From positions 44,453,501 to 44,517,500 of the forward strand of contig JAYKYS010000001.1 of the NCBI GenBank assembly GCA_036924285.1: 64,000 bases of DNA, written 5' to 3'. Origin of the DNA: Asterella californica. Its lineage: Eukaryota > Streptophyta > Marchantiopsida > Marchantiales > Aytoniaceae. The position numbers and the translations under genes were made by a program. Shown here piece by piece: positions 20,338 to 31,992 of this stretch (position 1 is the stretch's first letter; every line of letters begins with the position of its first letter). The notes below the pieces were generated by a model. It saw nothing but the letters and a program-made list of their open reading frames with translations, was not told the DNA's origin and did no database searches.

Positions 20338-20489
20338 TAAATAAAATAAATAATGATCAACAAATAAACTTGAATTCTTACAATAAATAACAAAATTTAA
20401 ATTAATTTAAATCGAAATTTTACAAATTGAAATAGCTTTAGTTTTTATTTGCTTATCTTTGATTAAATTTCTATTGAAGTTTATTTTTG

Positions 20490-20742
20490 TTTATAATCTA
20501 TAACATTCACGCTGTAGACCAATTAAGGTCGTACCTTAGAATGTAAAGATATTTATAAACATTTATCAACTTCAAAGATATTTAATAAAAAATAACCAAG
20601 TTATTAATTTGAAGACAAAGTGATATTTTTTTTGATATTTATCTATTAAATATTTTTGAAATATATATATGTTTATTATCCATAACATCCACGCTGCAGA
20701 CCAATCAAGGTCATGCCTTAGAATGTATAGATATTATAAATA
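20490..20742. repeat. Direct repeat, about 75 bp, two copies 178 bp apart
   Basis: Copies at about 20490-20563 and 20668-20742 share TATAACAT.CACGCTG.AGACCAAT.AAGGTC and ACCTTAGAATGTA-like blocks. They lie upstream of the minus-strand frame at 19015-20337. Confidence 0.75.
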
Positions 20743-20996
20743 TATATTTACTTTAAAAATATTTAATATATATAAATTATATTAATGTTTTTTTTTTCTA
20801 ACAATTTCATAAAAATTATAACAAATATAAAATAAAACCAACTAAGCAACTACACACTGCAACACAAGAAGAAACAAAGAAGATTTACAAGACTTACCTC
20901 CAACAAGTTGCAAGCGAAGGGCCAAATACCAGCACGGCAACACTAGTATCACCTTGAGTAGCCTTGGAAATATCTGCATGATAAAAAAATAATCAA

Positions 20997-21041
20997 GAAC
21001 AAGTGATGTAACAAGTGATGTAACAAGTGATGTAACAAAAC
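20997..21041. repeat. 12-bp minisatellite (AACAAGTGATGT), about 3.5 copies
   Basis: Tandem copies of AAGTGATGTAAC read directly from the sequence. The last copy starts a longer direct repeat shared with 21548-21576. Confidence 0.85.
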
Positions 21042-21576
21042 CCTTTTGAGTGATGTAAACTCTGTGATGGTCCAGAATACGGCAAACCTACTCTATTGCT
21101 TTCTGAGACAGGAAATGATGAACATCTCACTTGTACTCAGCGTTCACAACGAGGTCACGTTGGAGCCCTGCTGCTGCTGAAGAACGCCTTTTTCAACAAC
21201 ACGAGTTGACAGCGTTCCAGCGCATGGGATCCTCAACAAGGTAAGCCGGGAGGAACTAGGTTAACCTACACCTGCATGTCAAACAGAGCCAGTTGGAGCT
21301 CAGATCAGTTGTTTTATCTACTAGATATGAGTATGAGTATTCATATACTGTGGAAAGTTCCATACTTCTACACAGGTACTAGCTTGCGCTCTCAAATATT
21401 AACGTGTAGACTATCACCCTTTATCCATTAAAGCTAGCCCAAAGCTCCCCAACAAGCTCTCTTTTTAAGGTATACAAGTGTCAAGTCTTGGGCTGCTAAT
21501 AACCTGAACGGAAAGCGTCTCGGATCTAGACAAACACATATTCACAAGTCAAGTGATGTAACAAAATCCCTTTTGA
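21025..21576. repeat. Segment flanked by 28-bp direct repeats
   Basis: AAGTGATGTAACAAAACCC continuing to TTTTGA at about 21025-21053 recurs with one extra T at about 21548-21576. It bounds about 520 bp without recognisable genes. It could be a small non-autonomous element or a local duplication. Confidence 0.5.
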
Positions 21577-23159
21577 CACCTATGAGCTTAAAGATCCACG
21601 GTACTACAAATCCTCACTGTCTGCTGATGAAGCAACACTTGGTCGCTACAGGTCACTTCAAACCGACAAATAATAAAGTTTTTCGGACTTGTCGGACTGC
21701 AGATGGAGTGTCCAAAGGTATTCAACTGACTTCTCCATCCCATCTATCTAGGGACTGTATCGAAGCGAAGAGTTAAGAAAGTCGAGACCTGCACACTAAA
21801 TTTAAACCCATAAAAGCAAAGCTCGCTAGCGACTTCAGCTTATCTCATACGGAAGAGATTTGCTCGTGCTGTGTTGGGACAGAGACGAGAAGGAAGTACA
21901 CCGGACTTCTCTTTCTTATTCTTCATCTTCTTCTTATTCATGTATGCACACATACGCATGGGTCCGAGTCGTATAAAATCCAGATCTGCCCCTACGTCGT
22001 TAAACTATGGCATGGCAGAAGTAAAAGTGTTAAATCGAACTGGTACAGTAACCGCCGCTCGTAGGAGGATTCTCTTTTTCTATCAAGCCTCGAGAGTCGA
22101 GAGACGAGGATTGCGTGACGCTTGAATTCACCCCCCCGGACCTTACGATGATTTATATAGCAGTGCGACTCCTGCAAGGAGCAAGACGGTCGTGGAATCT
22201 TGTAGCGTATGTAGTACCGGGTCCGGTTCGACATATATTCATACGTCAAGAGTGAAAGTTAAGTCGAAACAAGAAGAAAGATCGATACCAACAGCAGCTA
22301 CTAAAATTTAATACGGACAAAGACGAGAGTGGAGAACAACATACTTTTGCAGTAAACCTGTTAGTTCTTAAATTCAACTAAGAGCACTGAACGATCCCCC
22401 GTATGACTCTTGTGGAAAAGCATCTCCAACCACTCAGTCAAGACACTGCAGGCAAACAGTTCTCATGCATTATTGCTGCCTTCAAACCGTCTTTCCTTTT
22501 CCGCCCCTTTTGATGTTGCGCTGCAGTCTACTCCAAGCTGCACCACATACTATACTGGAAAGCATTCTTGAGCAGCAAGGTAGTACAAGGTGCGTTAGTT
22601 ACTACCTTCCATGCTGAACTTCACATTGACGATCTGACGAGAGCTGACCTCAAACCTTATTAGATTTCATCAGACATGTCCTGACGGCTTTTCTGAAACA
22701 AAGGTACCAGATGGATACTAGATTTCAAAGTTTAACCAGACCCATGATCAAACTCTTCATCTTAGACGTGCGAGATGGACGCCGTAAGTCGGTGACAGTT
22801 TTATGCATGAGCAAAACAAAAACCTTTCTGAACGGTTCCGCTTATGCCCTGATGCAACTGCAACTCCGCTACAAGTAGATATTATCGGATTCCGTCTTTG
22901 ACTTCTGCTCCTCTGAATACATCGACTTAGTAGTAGCAACCTTATAACTTCTCTGCGCAGCCGGAAGGAAGGAAAGAAGGGAGAGTGACGAAGAAGGAGA
23001 ACAGGAACTAACTGTACAGTAGGCAAGATTTAATGAGAAGTAAGTTAAACGTGGTATCTACATAACAGCAGCAGAGGAAAGTCCATACCTGTCAAGGGTC
23101 GCCTACAGTAGCCCAAGCCCATACCCGTAGCCCAAGTCCTACAGTAGCCTCGAGCTCCC

Positions 23160-23405
23160 ACCACGGGCACTCACAGTCTGAGCCACCGCTTGGATGTTCT
23201 GCCTATCCTGTGCAACAATCACATTTCCCGTCCGCGTACGGTCCAGCTGCCGAGCAAAAATTACATCAGCAACGGTGGTACGGACCTCCCCCAGTCCAGT
23301 ACCAGCAGCAGCATCCTGCACCAGGGAGTTATCCCCAGAATCCTCCACCTCAAAGGCAAACGGAGCCTTGCGCAAGGCTCGCCATACAGTTTATACAGCT
23401 AGACA
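23160..23405 (+). CDS. Candidate Pro/Gln/Tyr-rich exon
   Basis: The plus-strand frame from about 23170 encodes a low-complexity stretch rich in Pro, Gln and Tyr (for example RWYGPPPVQYQQQHPAPG), as found in disordered tails of RNA-binding and adaptor proteins. The base composition is unlike the flanks. No start, stop or partner exon could be placed with confidence, and a shadow frame on the opposite strand is also open, so this is tentative. Confidence 0.3.
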
Positions 23406-23587
23406 TACATATCATACAGCTAGGTACATGTTTGGTATGCGGAAGTTTATTTCCATCGTACAGATATCATGTTGGCGGCCTGACAAGCTCGGCACACAAG
23501 CTGCTAGCTTGCGCTTGAGCACAAGGAGCCTGTAGCAGCAGCTCTAACAAAAATATAGTTGTAATTACATGAAGATCGAGGAATCTC

Positions 23588-23645
23588 ACCTGATCTCACG
23601 TCTTGCACCTGATCTCACGTCTTGCAACCTCACGTCTTGCACCTC
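23588..23645. repeat. Short tandem repeat CACCTGATCTCACGTCTTG, about 2.5 copies
   Basis: Copies read directly at 23588-23645; the third lacks part of the unit. Confidence 0.8.
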
Positions 23646-23883
23646 CGATTGTCGATGAAGATACTCGGCTCCCAGTCTTTTTTATGAGAAGTGAGAGAAG
23701 TAGCTGTGTTCTCCTCCGGCATGCCCGTATTAAAATGTACGATAAGATAAGATATCTCCTCCTGCATCCACGTAGTCAGAAAACGAAACGATAACGAGGG
23801 TATGGTTGTCGGGGAAGCACGTAGTCAGAAAACGGTACACTCGTTTTGGCTGGTATCTCCTCCTAACTCTGACATGCACATGT

Positions 23884-24153
23884 ATCAAGGATCTACAGTC
23901 TGGCACATACTATCTGACAAAGGTAGACGACAAGTACCGGAGATTCTACAACAGGAAGCCGACTGTAGATCCAGTCCCTGCTTTGGAGCAATTAATTTTC
24001 AGTCGGGAGTACAGTTTTCCACGTTTTCCAGTCAGAGTACAATTTTTCCCGATTCACTTACTCGTTTACAGGCAATCTACGTTCTCCACCGAGGACTTTC
24101 CCGAGTCTGTCCGGCCCAAGACTACTACGTGCAAGGAGATGAACGGTGACTAA
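23884..24153 (+). CDS. HMG-CoA synthase-like C-terminal exon (fragment)
   Basis: The plus-strand frame reads LQSGTYYLTKVDDKYRRFY, a close match to the conserved C-terminus of hydroxymethylglutaryl-CoA synthase (GT-Y/W-YL..VD...RR-Y). That enzyme makes HMG-CoA from acetyl-CoA and acetoacetyl-CoA in the mevalonate pathway. The frame then runs a further 60 or so unmatched residues to a stop at 24151-24153, so the tail may be aberrant. None of the catalytic upstream exons (with the active-site Cys) were found within the preceding 3 kb. It is therefore more likely a gene fragment or pseudogene than a working gene. Recognition rests on one motif recalled from the family. Confidence 0.4.
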   Translation: MKDLQSGTYYLTKVDDKYRRFYNRKPTVDPVPALEQLIFSREYSFPRFPVRVQFFPIHLLVYRQSTFSTEDFPESVRPKTTTCKEMNGD

Positions 24154-27100
24154 AGAATCCATCGTCTGCTGTTGGTGAACCAGCAGCAGCAAGAAGGTGT
24201 CTACAAGTCTCCATGAACCGTCTTCCTGCTGTGAACTAGTAGTATTTGAAGATTACCAATTCTTTAGGAAAATTTATTTCTTAAATTGGTATTAAATCAT
24301 CTCATTTTGCACGTTTCTTTAGACGATTTCTCATCTAGGAGATTCAGTACTTGTAAAACATAGACGTCTTGTGCTAACAAGGAATAGTAATTTGATATTG
24401 TATCTTTACTATGTTTTTCTTTTCGCGACGTTAGTTACCGAAATGACTAAACTACTGTTGTGTTAAAGAAACATGAATGAACAAGTTTAAAGAACAATCA
24501 TATATCTCTACCATTAAGAAAATAAACTTTTAATTTGAATTGTGTTAAAATAATGTCCAGGTTCAGACTTCAGTCACCCTTGATGATCCAGCTAGTAAAA
24601 ATCAAATGATTCTCGATTTTAGTATATTTGTTATGAAATCATGTTAATTTACCTTTAGTATTTATTTGAAAATATTATCATATATTCAGACGTATGTGAA
24701 AACAAAGTATCATTTAATTTGTTCATTACATATGACAATCATAAATTGTATATTTAGTATTTAGTCATAGGTGTAAAATGAATCGTTAGAAAAAATATAA
24801 TTTAATTATCAAATATTAATCATATTTGCCAATCAATATTTTGCAAAAATTATATTGTTTATGAAACTCAAACTGTGTGTGGTGTTGCATATTGAAAATA
24901 AAAGGACTTGATAAATATTGGTTCCCTTAGTATGTTCTCTAATTTCTTTTTTTCCTCTTTCCTTTTCCCTTCCCTTGTCTTGAAAATCCATATTCTATAT
25001 ATTTCCTTGTTCCTCCTCAAACATTTCGAGGATAAAGGAAACTAGGTTTATAAACTTGATGGATTATATATTAATTTATTATTGTTATATAATTATCTCA
25101 CCATCCAAAATCATGTATATATTTTCAATCTAATGAATCATCAGATGATAGATTACCCTGATAGTAAACCCGAGCCTCTAACTTATCTAGGTGTAGGTAA
25201 TAAATTAAACAACGAAGAGAATGTGATTTGTTTGAGATTAATCTTCTAATATGTAATTTCAAGAACGTGTTCGTTAATGTCCCTTTCTAGGTTCTTTTTG
25301 TATCTTTCCATACCTCCAGGTTAGCTATCATTTAACATTTTGAATTTTTTTGTATTTTTTCAACTTGGTACAGAAATTTCACTTATCATACATATATAGA
25401 TATATATTCTGGTGATAACAAGCGGACAAAAGTCCTCGAACGTTGATCTTGCATGCATATAAACATCCTAAACGCGAGGATGCACCGACCATGGAGATTA
25501 GGTGGACATCACAACACGAGAAAAGATCATATTTACTCATCAACTAACTATGTAAATTAACAATTAAAATAATTCAGAAACCAATTTCAGTTTCTGCCTA
25601 AATTTAATTTTTGCAACATTAAACTAAATTTTTCTGTGAATTAAAACTTATACTTTATATCATTTATGCATTTTTAAGATTTCTTCATACAATGAGGCTT
25701 TATTGATCTTACAACGTTGACTCATACTTTTGCCAAAGTATTATCTTAATTCATGAAACTCGTCTCTTCTTTTCAATTGAAACACTCTATTTTTCATTTA
25801 AGATTATTGAACATCTTTCTTTGTCTTTTCAAGTATTAAAAATTAACATGTATCTTAAAGATTCTTCAGAATTACAGGAGTTTAAACCCTAAGCTACTCG
25901 TATATGATATTTCATGTTCATGTCTAACCGTCAAACTTAAATGGACATGTCCTATCGTTCTGATATCTTGCATATGATCAAGATAGCCAAGTTTAACGTG
26001 CTTTATATTCGAACTTAGTTCCAATATAAAATCAATCTATTTGTATACTGTCTCCATGTTCGGTTTCCCTATGTACCATTTAATATCAACAGTTTTGTAG
26101 ACTTTACTTGAGTATATCCTTCCATGTATTCCCTTCTTATAATACTCGAGGTACTGACTTTTCATATGTCACATTACATATTTCTTTTCCATTTGATCAT
26201 ATGTATAACTTTATGAAGAGTTTAAAGGAGTCCAACTTGATTAAGTATTACATGATTCAAATAATTTGAATATATAGTATCAAACTTTAATTTCTTCATA
26301 TATTCTGATGTTTCGTCAAATAATACCCATTATATCAATTTAATCTTATTATATCGAAGTAGTACCATGATTCATGATTTTCTCTTCTCTTAACTTCAAC
26401 AACCCTCAACTGATAATTTTCTTCATTCTTGATTTATTTATCTTACAATAGCATTTAACACCATGCTTTTTAAACTTTACTCCAATTTATTATTGGATGT
26501 ATTGTATTATGTTACAGTACTGATACTTCATACTCGTCATTACATCTCCCCTTTCTATTAACTCATATAAATGTTGCTTCAAAGTTTAAATAAAATATGA
26601 TCTCTATATCTCTATCAAGCGAACTACCACTAATATTTTCTCTACTCTCTTGGCTTTTCCTATTGACTTTAACCATATGTACTGAAGTTCATCTTTATAT
26701 GTATCATTACAATTTTTCTCTTTTCTCGTATGGTAGCTTATTCATTGTTAAAAACAAGCAAGATCATGATATAGGTTTGAAAATCAAGTCCAGCTTGACT
26801 ACTTTATACAAAAGAGTTTGATATATATTCACTTTTAATGAGTCGCTTATCCTATCAAATACAACAACTTTAGTTGATCGCATTTAATCTTGAGAGTTGA
26901 TTGTAACATGTGAACACAGAATATTCCTTCTATTTGCAGGAGAGAGGGATCTTGAAGTCGCACATGTGTACATGTCTAGGATGTATCCACAACTAAGTTC
27001 GCAAAGTTCCTCTTCTGTTCTCTGGAGGTTGGTCTTCACTAGTTACCTCTCGTGATTGCCACGTTGTTGACAAGTTTCACTTAGGAAATTAAATTATCGT

Positions 27101-28631
27101 CGGCTATTTTGGATATCCTCAAAATTGATCGTCAAAAATAGAATTACAATTATAATTTGTATAGCAATGTATAGCAATTTATATAGCAATGTACATACTC
27201 GAGGAGGAACGAACCAACCATCTGGATCTACTCTCGAACAGGATCAGGTCGTTTGTGTCGAGGTTTTTAGTTAAACAGCACCCGCAGACAAGAGTACAGC
27301 TGAACGGCACCACAGTCCCATTATTTAGTTGAACAACACCCGCATAGGTTAACAAGTCGAGTACCGGTGACTAGAACCGAGAGGGCAAGGAGACAGTCGT
27401 TCGTGGCGCGTTGTAGTGACCCCGTGTCTGACAAAGGCTCCCGATGCGAGAGAAAACCCTCGATCAGCCACCCCATTTGACCTTTAGCTACGGACCAACT
27501 AGCGTTAGTCATGACTATATTTGGTCCAAGTTCTCGGAAAGTTTAACTGAAGTCATTTTTACATTACAAAAGGATAAGAGTATCCTTACTCCTCCATTTT
27601 GGGTACAAACCGCATCTTTAATCATTCCAGGGTAAGGCTAAGTAAAACACCTAGAATTTCTACTGGGAAATAAATACGACACACCCCTTTCAGCTTTAAT
27701 CTTTTCAATCCCGCATTTCTCCTTTGTTTCCTTCTCCTTTCTTAATTTATTTGTTCCTTGCACTCAACGGGTATGATTTTTCCCATGCCTTTTTACCATA
27801 CCTTCTTCTTGTTTCCTTCTTAAACATTTCCGCTACATTCAGAGGAACAAATTATTACTATTGCTTCTACTTTTAAGTTTTTCCTTATTATGGACTTAAA
27901 AGCTCGGATGAGCCCTTTAAAAGCATCTATCCTGACTATCTTATCCGGTTAGATCAGGATCCATTTTATCCTGTCGAGCGAGTCACTTGATTCTATTTAC
28001 CTCAGAATAAGGTGCCGACGTGGGGTCGAATCTCGCTGGCAGGAGTCTTAACAAATGGCATCGTGAGTCTAACCCTCCTACCTAAACATAAGGTAGGTAC
28101 ATTATTTACCTCCTATGTTCATGCTGTATGCAGGATTTACCGTCTGCTCATAACTTTTACTCCTACATGTGGCATCGTTGGTTTATCATGACTTGCTTTA
28201 GAAATTGACTTGATAAAACTTTGATATATATTGGTAAGATTTGATCTCACTTTTCTAAAAAAATAATTTTTTGGATAATAACCTTGACTGGTCAGTAGAT
28301 CAAAATGTCATTTCATTTGAATGTAAACTGTTAAACTGCATATATTTAGCGGGTCAAAGATCTTCCAGTTCGTTTTTACATTGAAATCTTCCTTTGAATC
28401 TGTCTAGGTCAACCATGTGTAAGTCGTCGGGTTCACAAGTTTACCAAAAAGAACCAAGTCGTGAGGGCAGTTTTGGTGTGTGACGTGGTTGTCTTGGGAC
28501 ATGGTACAGTAGTCTGCATCGAGCTCCACGACGTTGCTGGATCAGTGTGCCATGGAGATCTTCTCGTAGGACGGGGAAAAGGATCTTTCGCTAAACATTG
28601 AGGTCACCTTCCTACCTCGTTTCGATGAAAA
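24154..28631. other. AT-rich non-coding stretch
   Basis: No gene recognised over 4.4 kb; long runs of A and T with only short open stretches. A tRNA-like B-box motif (GTGGGGTCGAATCTCGC) occurs near 28020-28036, related to the one near 44080. Confidence 0.6.
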
Positions 28632-29030
28632 GCTTGTTACTAGTCCATGAGGTCCTCAATGACAGTACCTTGCAAGTTCTATCGTTGAAATTGAACGAAG
28701 TAGAAGCTCAGAGCCGCGAGGGTTGAGAGTATGCGGTGGGTATTTACCATATTGCAGCATGATGAAGGAGACTCTGAGATGACGGAGAGCAGGAAACCTT
28801 AGAGTGACGTAAACCTTTGGGGAAAACAAACAAGTCACCTTACTGCAGCGTCTGGGTGGATTGCTTGTTGCTAGAGTCCATGAGTCCCACATCAAAAGTA
28901 CGCTGAACGATGTACAGAAGCTCAAAGCCGCGAGGGTGAGTGTGAAGAGCACTGAGAGTTTGCGGTGGGTATTGCAGCATGGCGAAGGAGAGCCCGAGTC
29001 CTTCTTGAGCAGGAAAGGGTTTGGAGTTTG
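28632..29030. repeat. Tandem duplication, two diverged copies of about 170 bp
   Basis: Copies at about 28632-28800 and 28862-29030 share GTCCATGAG, AGCTCA.AGCCGCGAGGGT, TGCGGTGGGTATT and TTGCAGCATG.(T/C)GAAGGAGA blocks in the same order. No reading frame is preserved in both copies. Confidence 0.65.
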
Positions 29031-29988
29031 CGGGGGTGATTGTGGCTACACTTCCTCGGCTACTGACATTCACTTGTCCGAAAAGCAGGAACTAGCATTA
29101 CAAACATGTTCTGTATTGGCTAATATGTCAAGCTCGATTCTTGTGAAGTGTGACTGCAAATACGCTTGTAGTCGGAAATCGTCAGACTATGACCTAGTCA
29201 GTATTCGGACGAGACGACGACATGCCAAATGTGACAGAGAAGGTGTGCTTATGTCAAGAGCGGAGCTCAGCAGAATGATAGCACGTGATACAACAAACGA
29301 ACAAATTGGCGCGCATACGCAGGTGAGTTACCTGTTTTCTACCGGTAGAGGTACGTGAAAAGCTGTTGAACATGTTCGGAAGAAAAGGGAAGGGCGCTGA
29401 GGGGAAGAGCGCTTCTCTGGATAGAGGCATGAGCTTGTGCGCGGGCCGACGTTCTGTTGAGGTCTTTTGAACCTCAGGGAGGGTGCCTACCATGGAACCA
29501 AACAAAATATACTAGTCGCGACCTTCATTTAATGGACATGAGACGTAAAGGTTAATATTGGAGCATGAGATTACTAGCGAAATGCCAATCACGTTGCTTG
29601 AAGGTAAATCAGGACTAAGAAGTAATTTTACTGATATGATCGTTTGCGGCTCATAGAATCGATAACAAGCTAAAGGAGTAGAGTTGAATGAAATTGCTTT
29701 GAAGGATCTTCCAGTTTTCAGATACGGTATGAAAGAGGACCATCTTGCGCTTTCACAAGCGGAGAGCTCTCAAGAGCACTAACCAAACCCATGTTTCTGT
29801 CCTTCTCCTTTTAGGAATTTTTTGTCCAGCATTCATTCCGTACATTTTAGCTTTGCTAGTGCCATAGTCTCGGATCTTCAACTTCGCAATGCTGATCCAG
29901 TCAACTATCATACTCTTTCATCTCACCTCGACAAGCTGTTGAAAAGCCAAAATAGCTGAACGCTCGTGTGCTCCTCGACGGCTGCATA
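29031..29988. other. Non-coding stretch
   Basis: No gene recognised; short open frames on both strands are mutually overlapping. Confidence 0.5.
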
Positions 29989-31444
29989 TTACTCTTGATT
30001 GAACTGATTAAACTCTGTGTATCCCAGTGGAGGTTCGAGCCATCCCGCAAATGTCACGCTTGCAATCAGCGTAGCTCCGACCAAAGCTGTATTCCCTGCG
30101 TCGACGTGGATTTGTCGATCATGGTACTGCTTCTCCATGAACGTCTTCACGTCCTCATCCTTGAGCATTAGAGCTTCTGTGTCCTTCATAGTCGATGAGT
30201 AATCGGAGCTGACTATCTGCGAACTTCTGGACGTTACTATAGTAGCGCCCGGACTTGGACTTTGAGATCGGCGATCCCTTGGGAGTCTCGGCTGCGGAGT
30301 TCTTGAAGATTTTTGGGCTGCCGCTCCGAGAATCATAATCGCTCGGGGAAGAGAGATTCGACTGTACGACCTGTCCGCCTCGTTTAGACTGAGCTTGCTG
30401 CTGCTGCTTGGTGGCCACCGGAGCTTGCATCGGGGTACTCCATTTTGTCGTCGAGGTACTAGCTACAGAAGCCCGACGATTAGGAGGCAGAGGCAGAGCG
30501 GACTGAACAGATTCAGATGATGCCTGATTCATTATATTGTTCGTGATCTTCATGACATTGTTCCCGCTCATCCATCCAACACGGTTTCTGCTCGGATGTC
30601 CTGAGGCTATCTGACGGGCTGCTAGCACCAAATCGAAACTTGAGCATGTTCTATATGTGTACATGCGGTTCCGATGTTCAATCCTGATAATTATACCATA
30701 TCCAGTGTCCTCAGTACTACGGTGTAAATTATGTCTTGTGCTTAAGCTGGTTAAGAAGTTGTATATATAGAATCAATCAGGCGAAACATATACATCGTTA
30801 TTTTTAGACCTACTAGTTAGATGCACCATGTGTCCATGCAAAATACGATATTATATGTTCTGGAACCGAACATTCATTATACCAACGAATCTTGGTTGCA
30901 ACTGCATTAAGTAAACTGCTCATCAGAATCACACAAGCAATCCACTCACTTTGTAGCGGAGGGATAAAGAGATGGTAAGCGGCCCACTGAGGGAGACAAG
31001 CAGAGAGGAATGAAGGACAGCAAGGAGCTTGACGGAAAGGTGAAAGGTACACGAGAGAAACAGGCTCGCTTACTCAGCAGAGAATTCCTACGCAGTTTGG
31101 ATTGGCTGCTGCTCGAGCTTCTTCGGTTGCTTGGGATAATCCGGAGAAGCTGCTGCGGTAATTCTCTTATTGCTGCTCCCTTGGTGACGAGCCACGTATG
31201 GCATGACCACGAGCTCGTCCAGTATAGTAACAGTGGGCGGCTCGGCAATTGACATCAGTGGTTTGCTGCGGCTCTTGCTATTAGCAAACGCCGAATCATA
31301 GTTCAACCAGTCCTTGTAATACCGAGCAAACTGTTGAGTATTTTCATCCAAATAATCTTGATACAACTTCTCCAGAGCCTGCAGTTGAGATGTTTGACCG
31401 GCCGACAGATTGATGCCGCTCCGGATGGTATCGCTGCTCTATGA
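29989..31444 (-). CDS. Probable PGG-like membrane protein gene (multi-exon, model uncertain)
   Basis: Three minus-strand blocks are open and compositionally coding: about 31444-31090 (hydrophilic, with QDYLDENTQQFARYYKDWL), about 30664-30230 (Ser/Pro/Gln-rich linker) and about 30240-29989. The last has EDVKTFMEKQY and then NTALVGATLIASVTFAGWL followed by PPLGY. The final motif resembles the PGG domain, a C-terminal membrane segment found after ankyrin repeats in plant proteins. No ankyrin repeats are visible. The last two blocks are in different frames near 30230 with no good intron between them, so a short intron or a frameshift must join them. Confidence 0.45.
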
Positions 31445-31992
31445 GAGATGGAGAAAAAGAGGAGAACTCAGTGAAGATAGATGCGAGGATCCAGTGTCTG
31501 TTATATCGATAACATCCAGTCTGATAAGATTAGATTCGACATGAATTGATGTGATGTTTCACTTATCTGAGTACTCCACCTCTACTTCACTAAGCACACC
31601 TTTTGAGTAGATTTGTGAGTCTGGCTCATCTGTTACTTGTCAGCCTACTTCTGGAGAATGTCACTTGTTTAAAAAGAGATCCAGGGGTGGAGGCGGTGGC
31701 TGCATACGATAGTGCTCTGGTCGTTACAGGAAAAGAGAGGAGAGAGAAAGAGAGAGAACTTGAAAGTGGCAGTTTTGTGAGTGCTCTTTGTCGAAGACAA
31801 ATATCAGTTACAGTTCTAGCAATAGACTACACGCCATCTTCACTTTCTTGGGAGGGAAGTGAAGATGTGTCTTGGTACTCCTAGATGAATCGTAAATTAT
31901 CTACAGATTTGTTTCAGATGTTCTGATAGACGATTAGAAAAACTCATGACACATGTGACCGGACTTAACTTCAAACTTTTTAATTTATAGTT
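31445..31992. other. Non-coding stretch upstream of the transposase gene
   Basis: No gene recognised. I looked here for a CACTA-type terminal inverted repeat and could not pair one with the right side. Confidence 0.5.

Larger units (their letters stand above)
20743..23159. other. Mostly non-coding stretch
   Basis: No gene recognised. A plus-strand open stretch at about 21576-21670 reads like a short terminal exon (LKDPRYYKSSLSADEATLG, then stop), but it has no partner exons that I could trace. Confidence 0.5.

Noticed and set aside
31580..31600. CACTA terminal repeat at TTCACTAAGC
   Set aside because: No matching inverted copy was found to the right of 35792.
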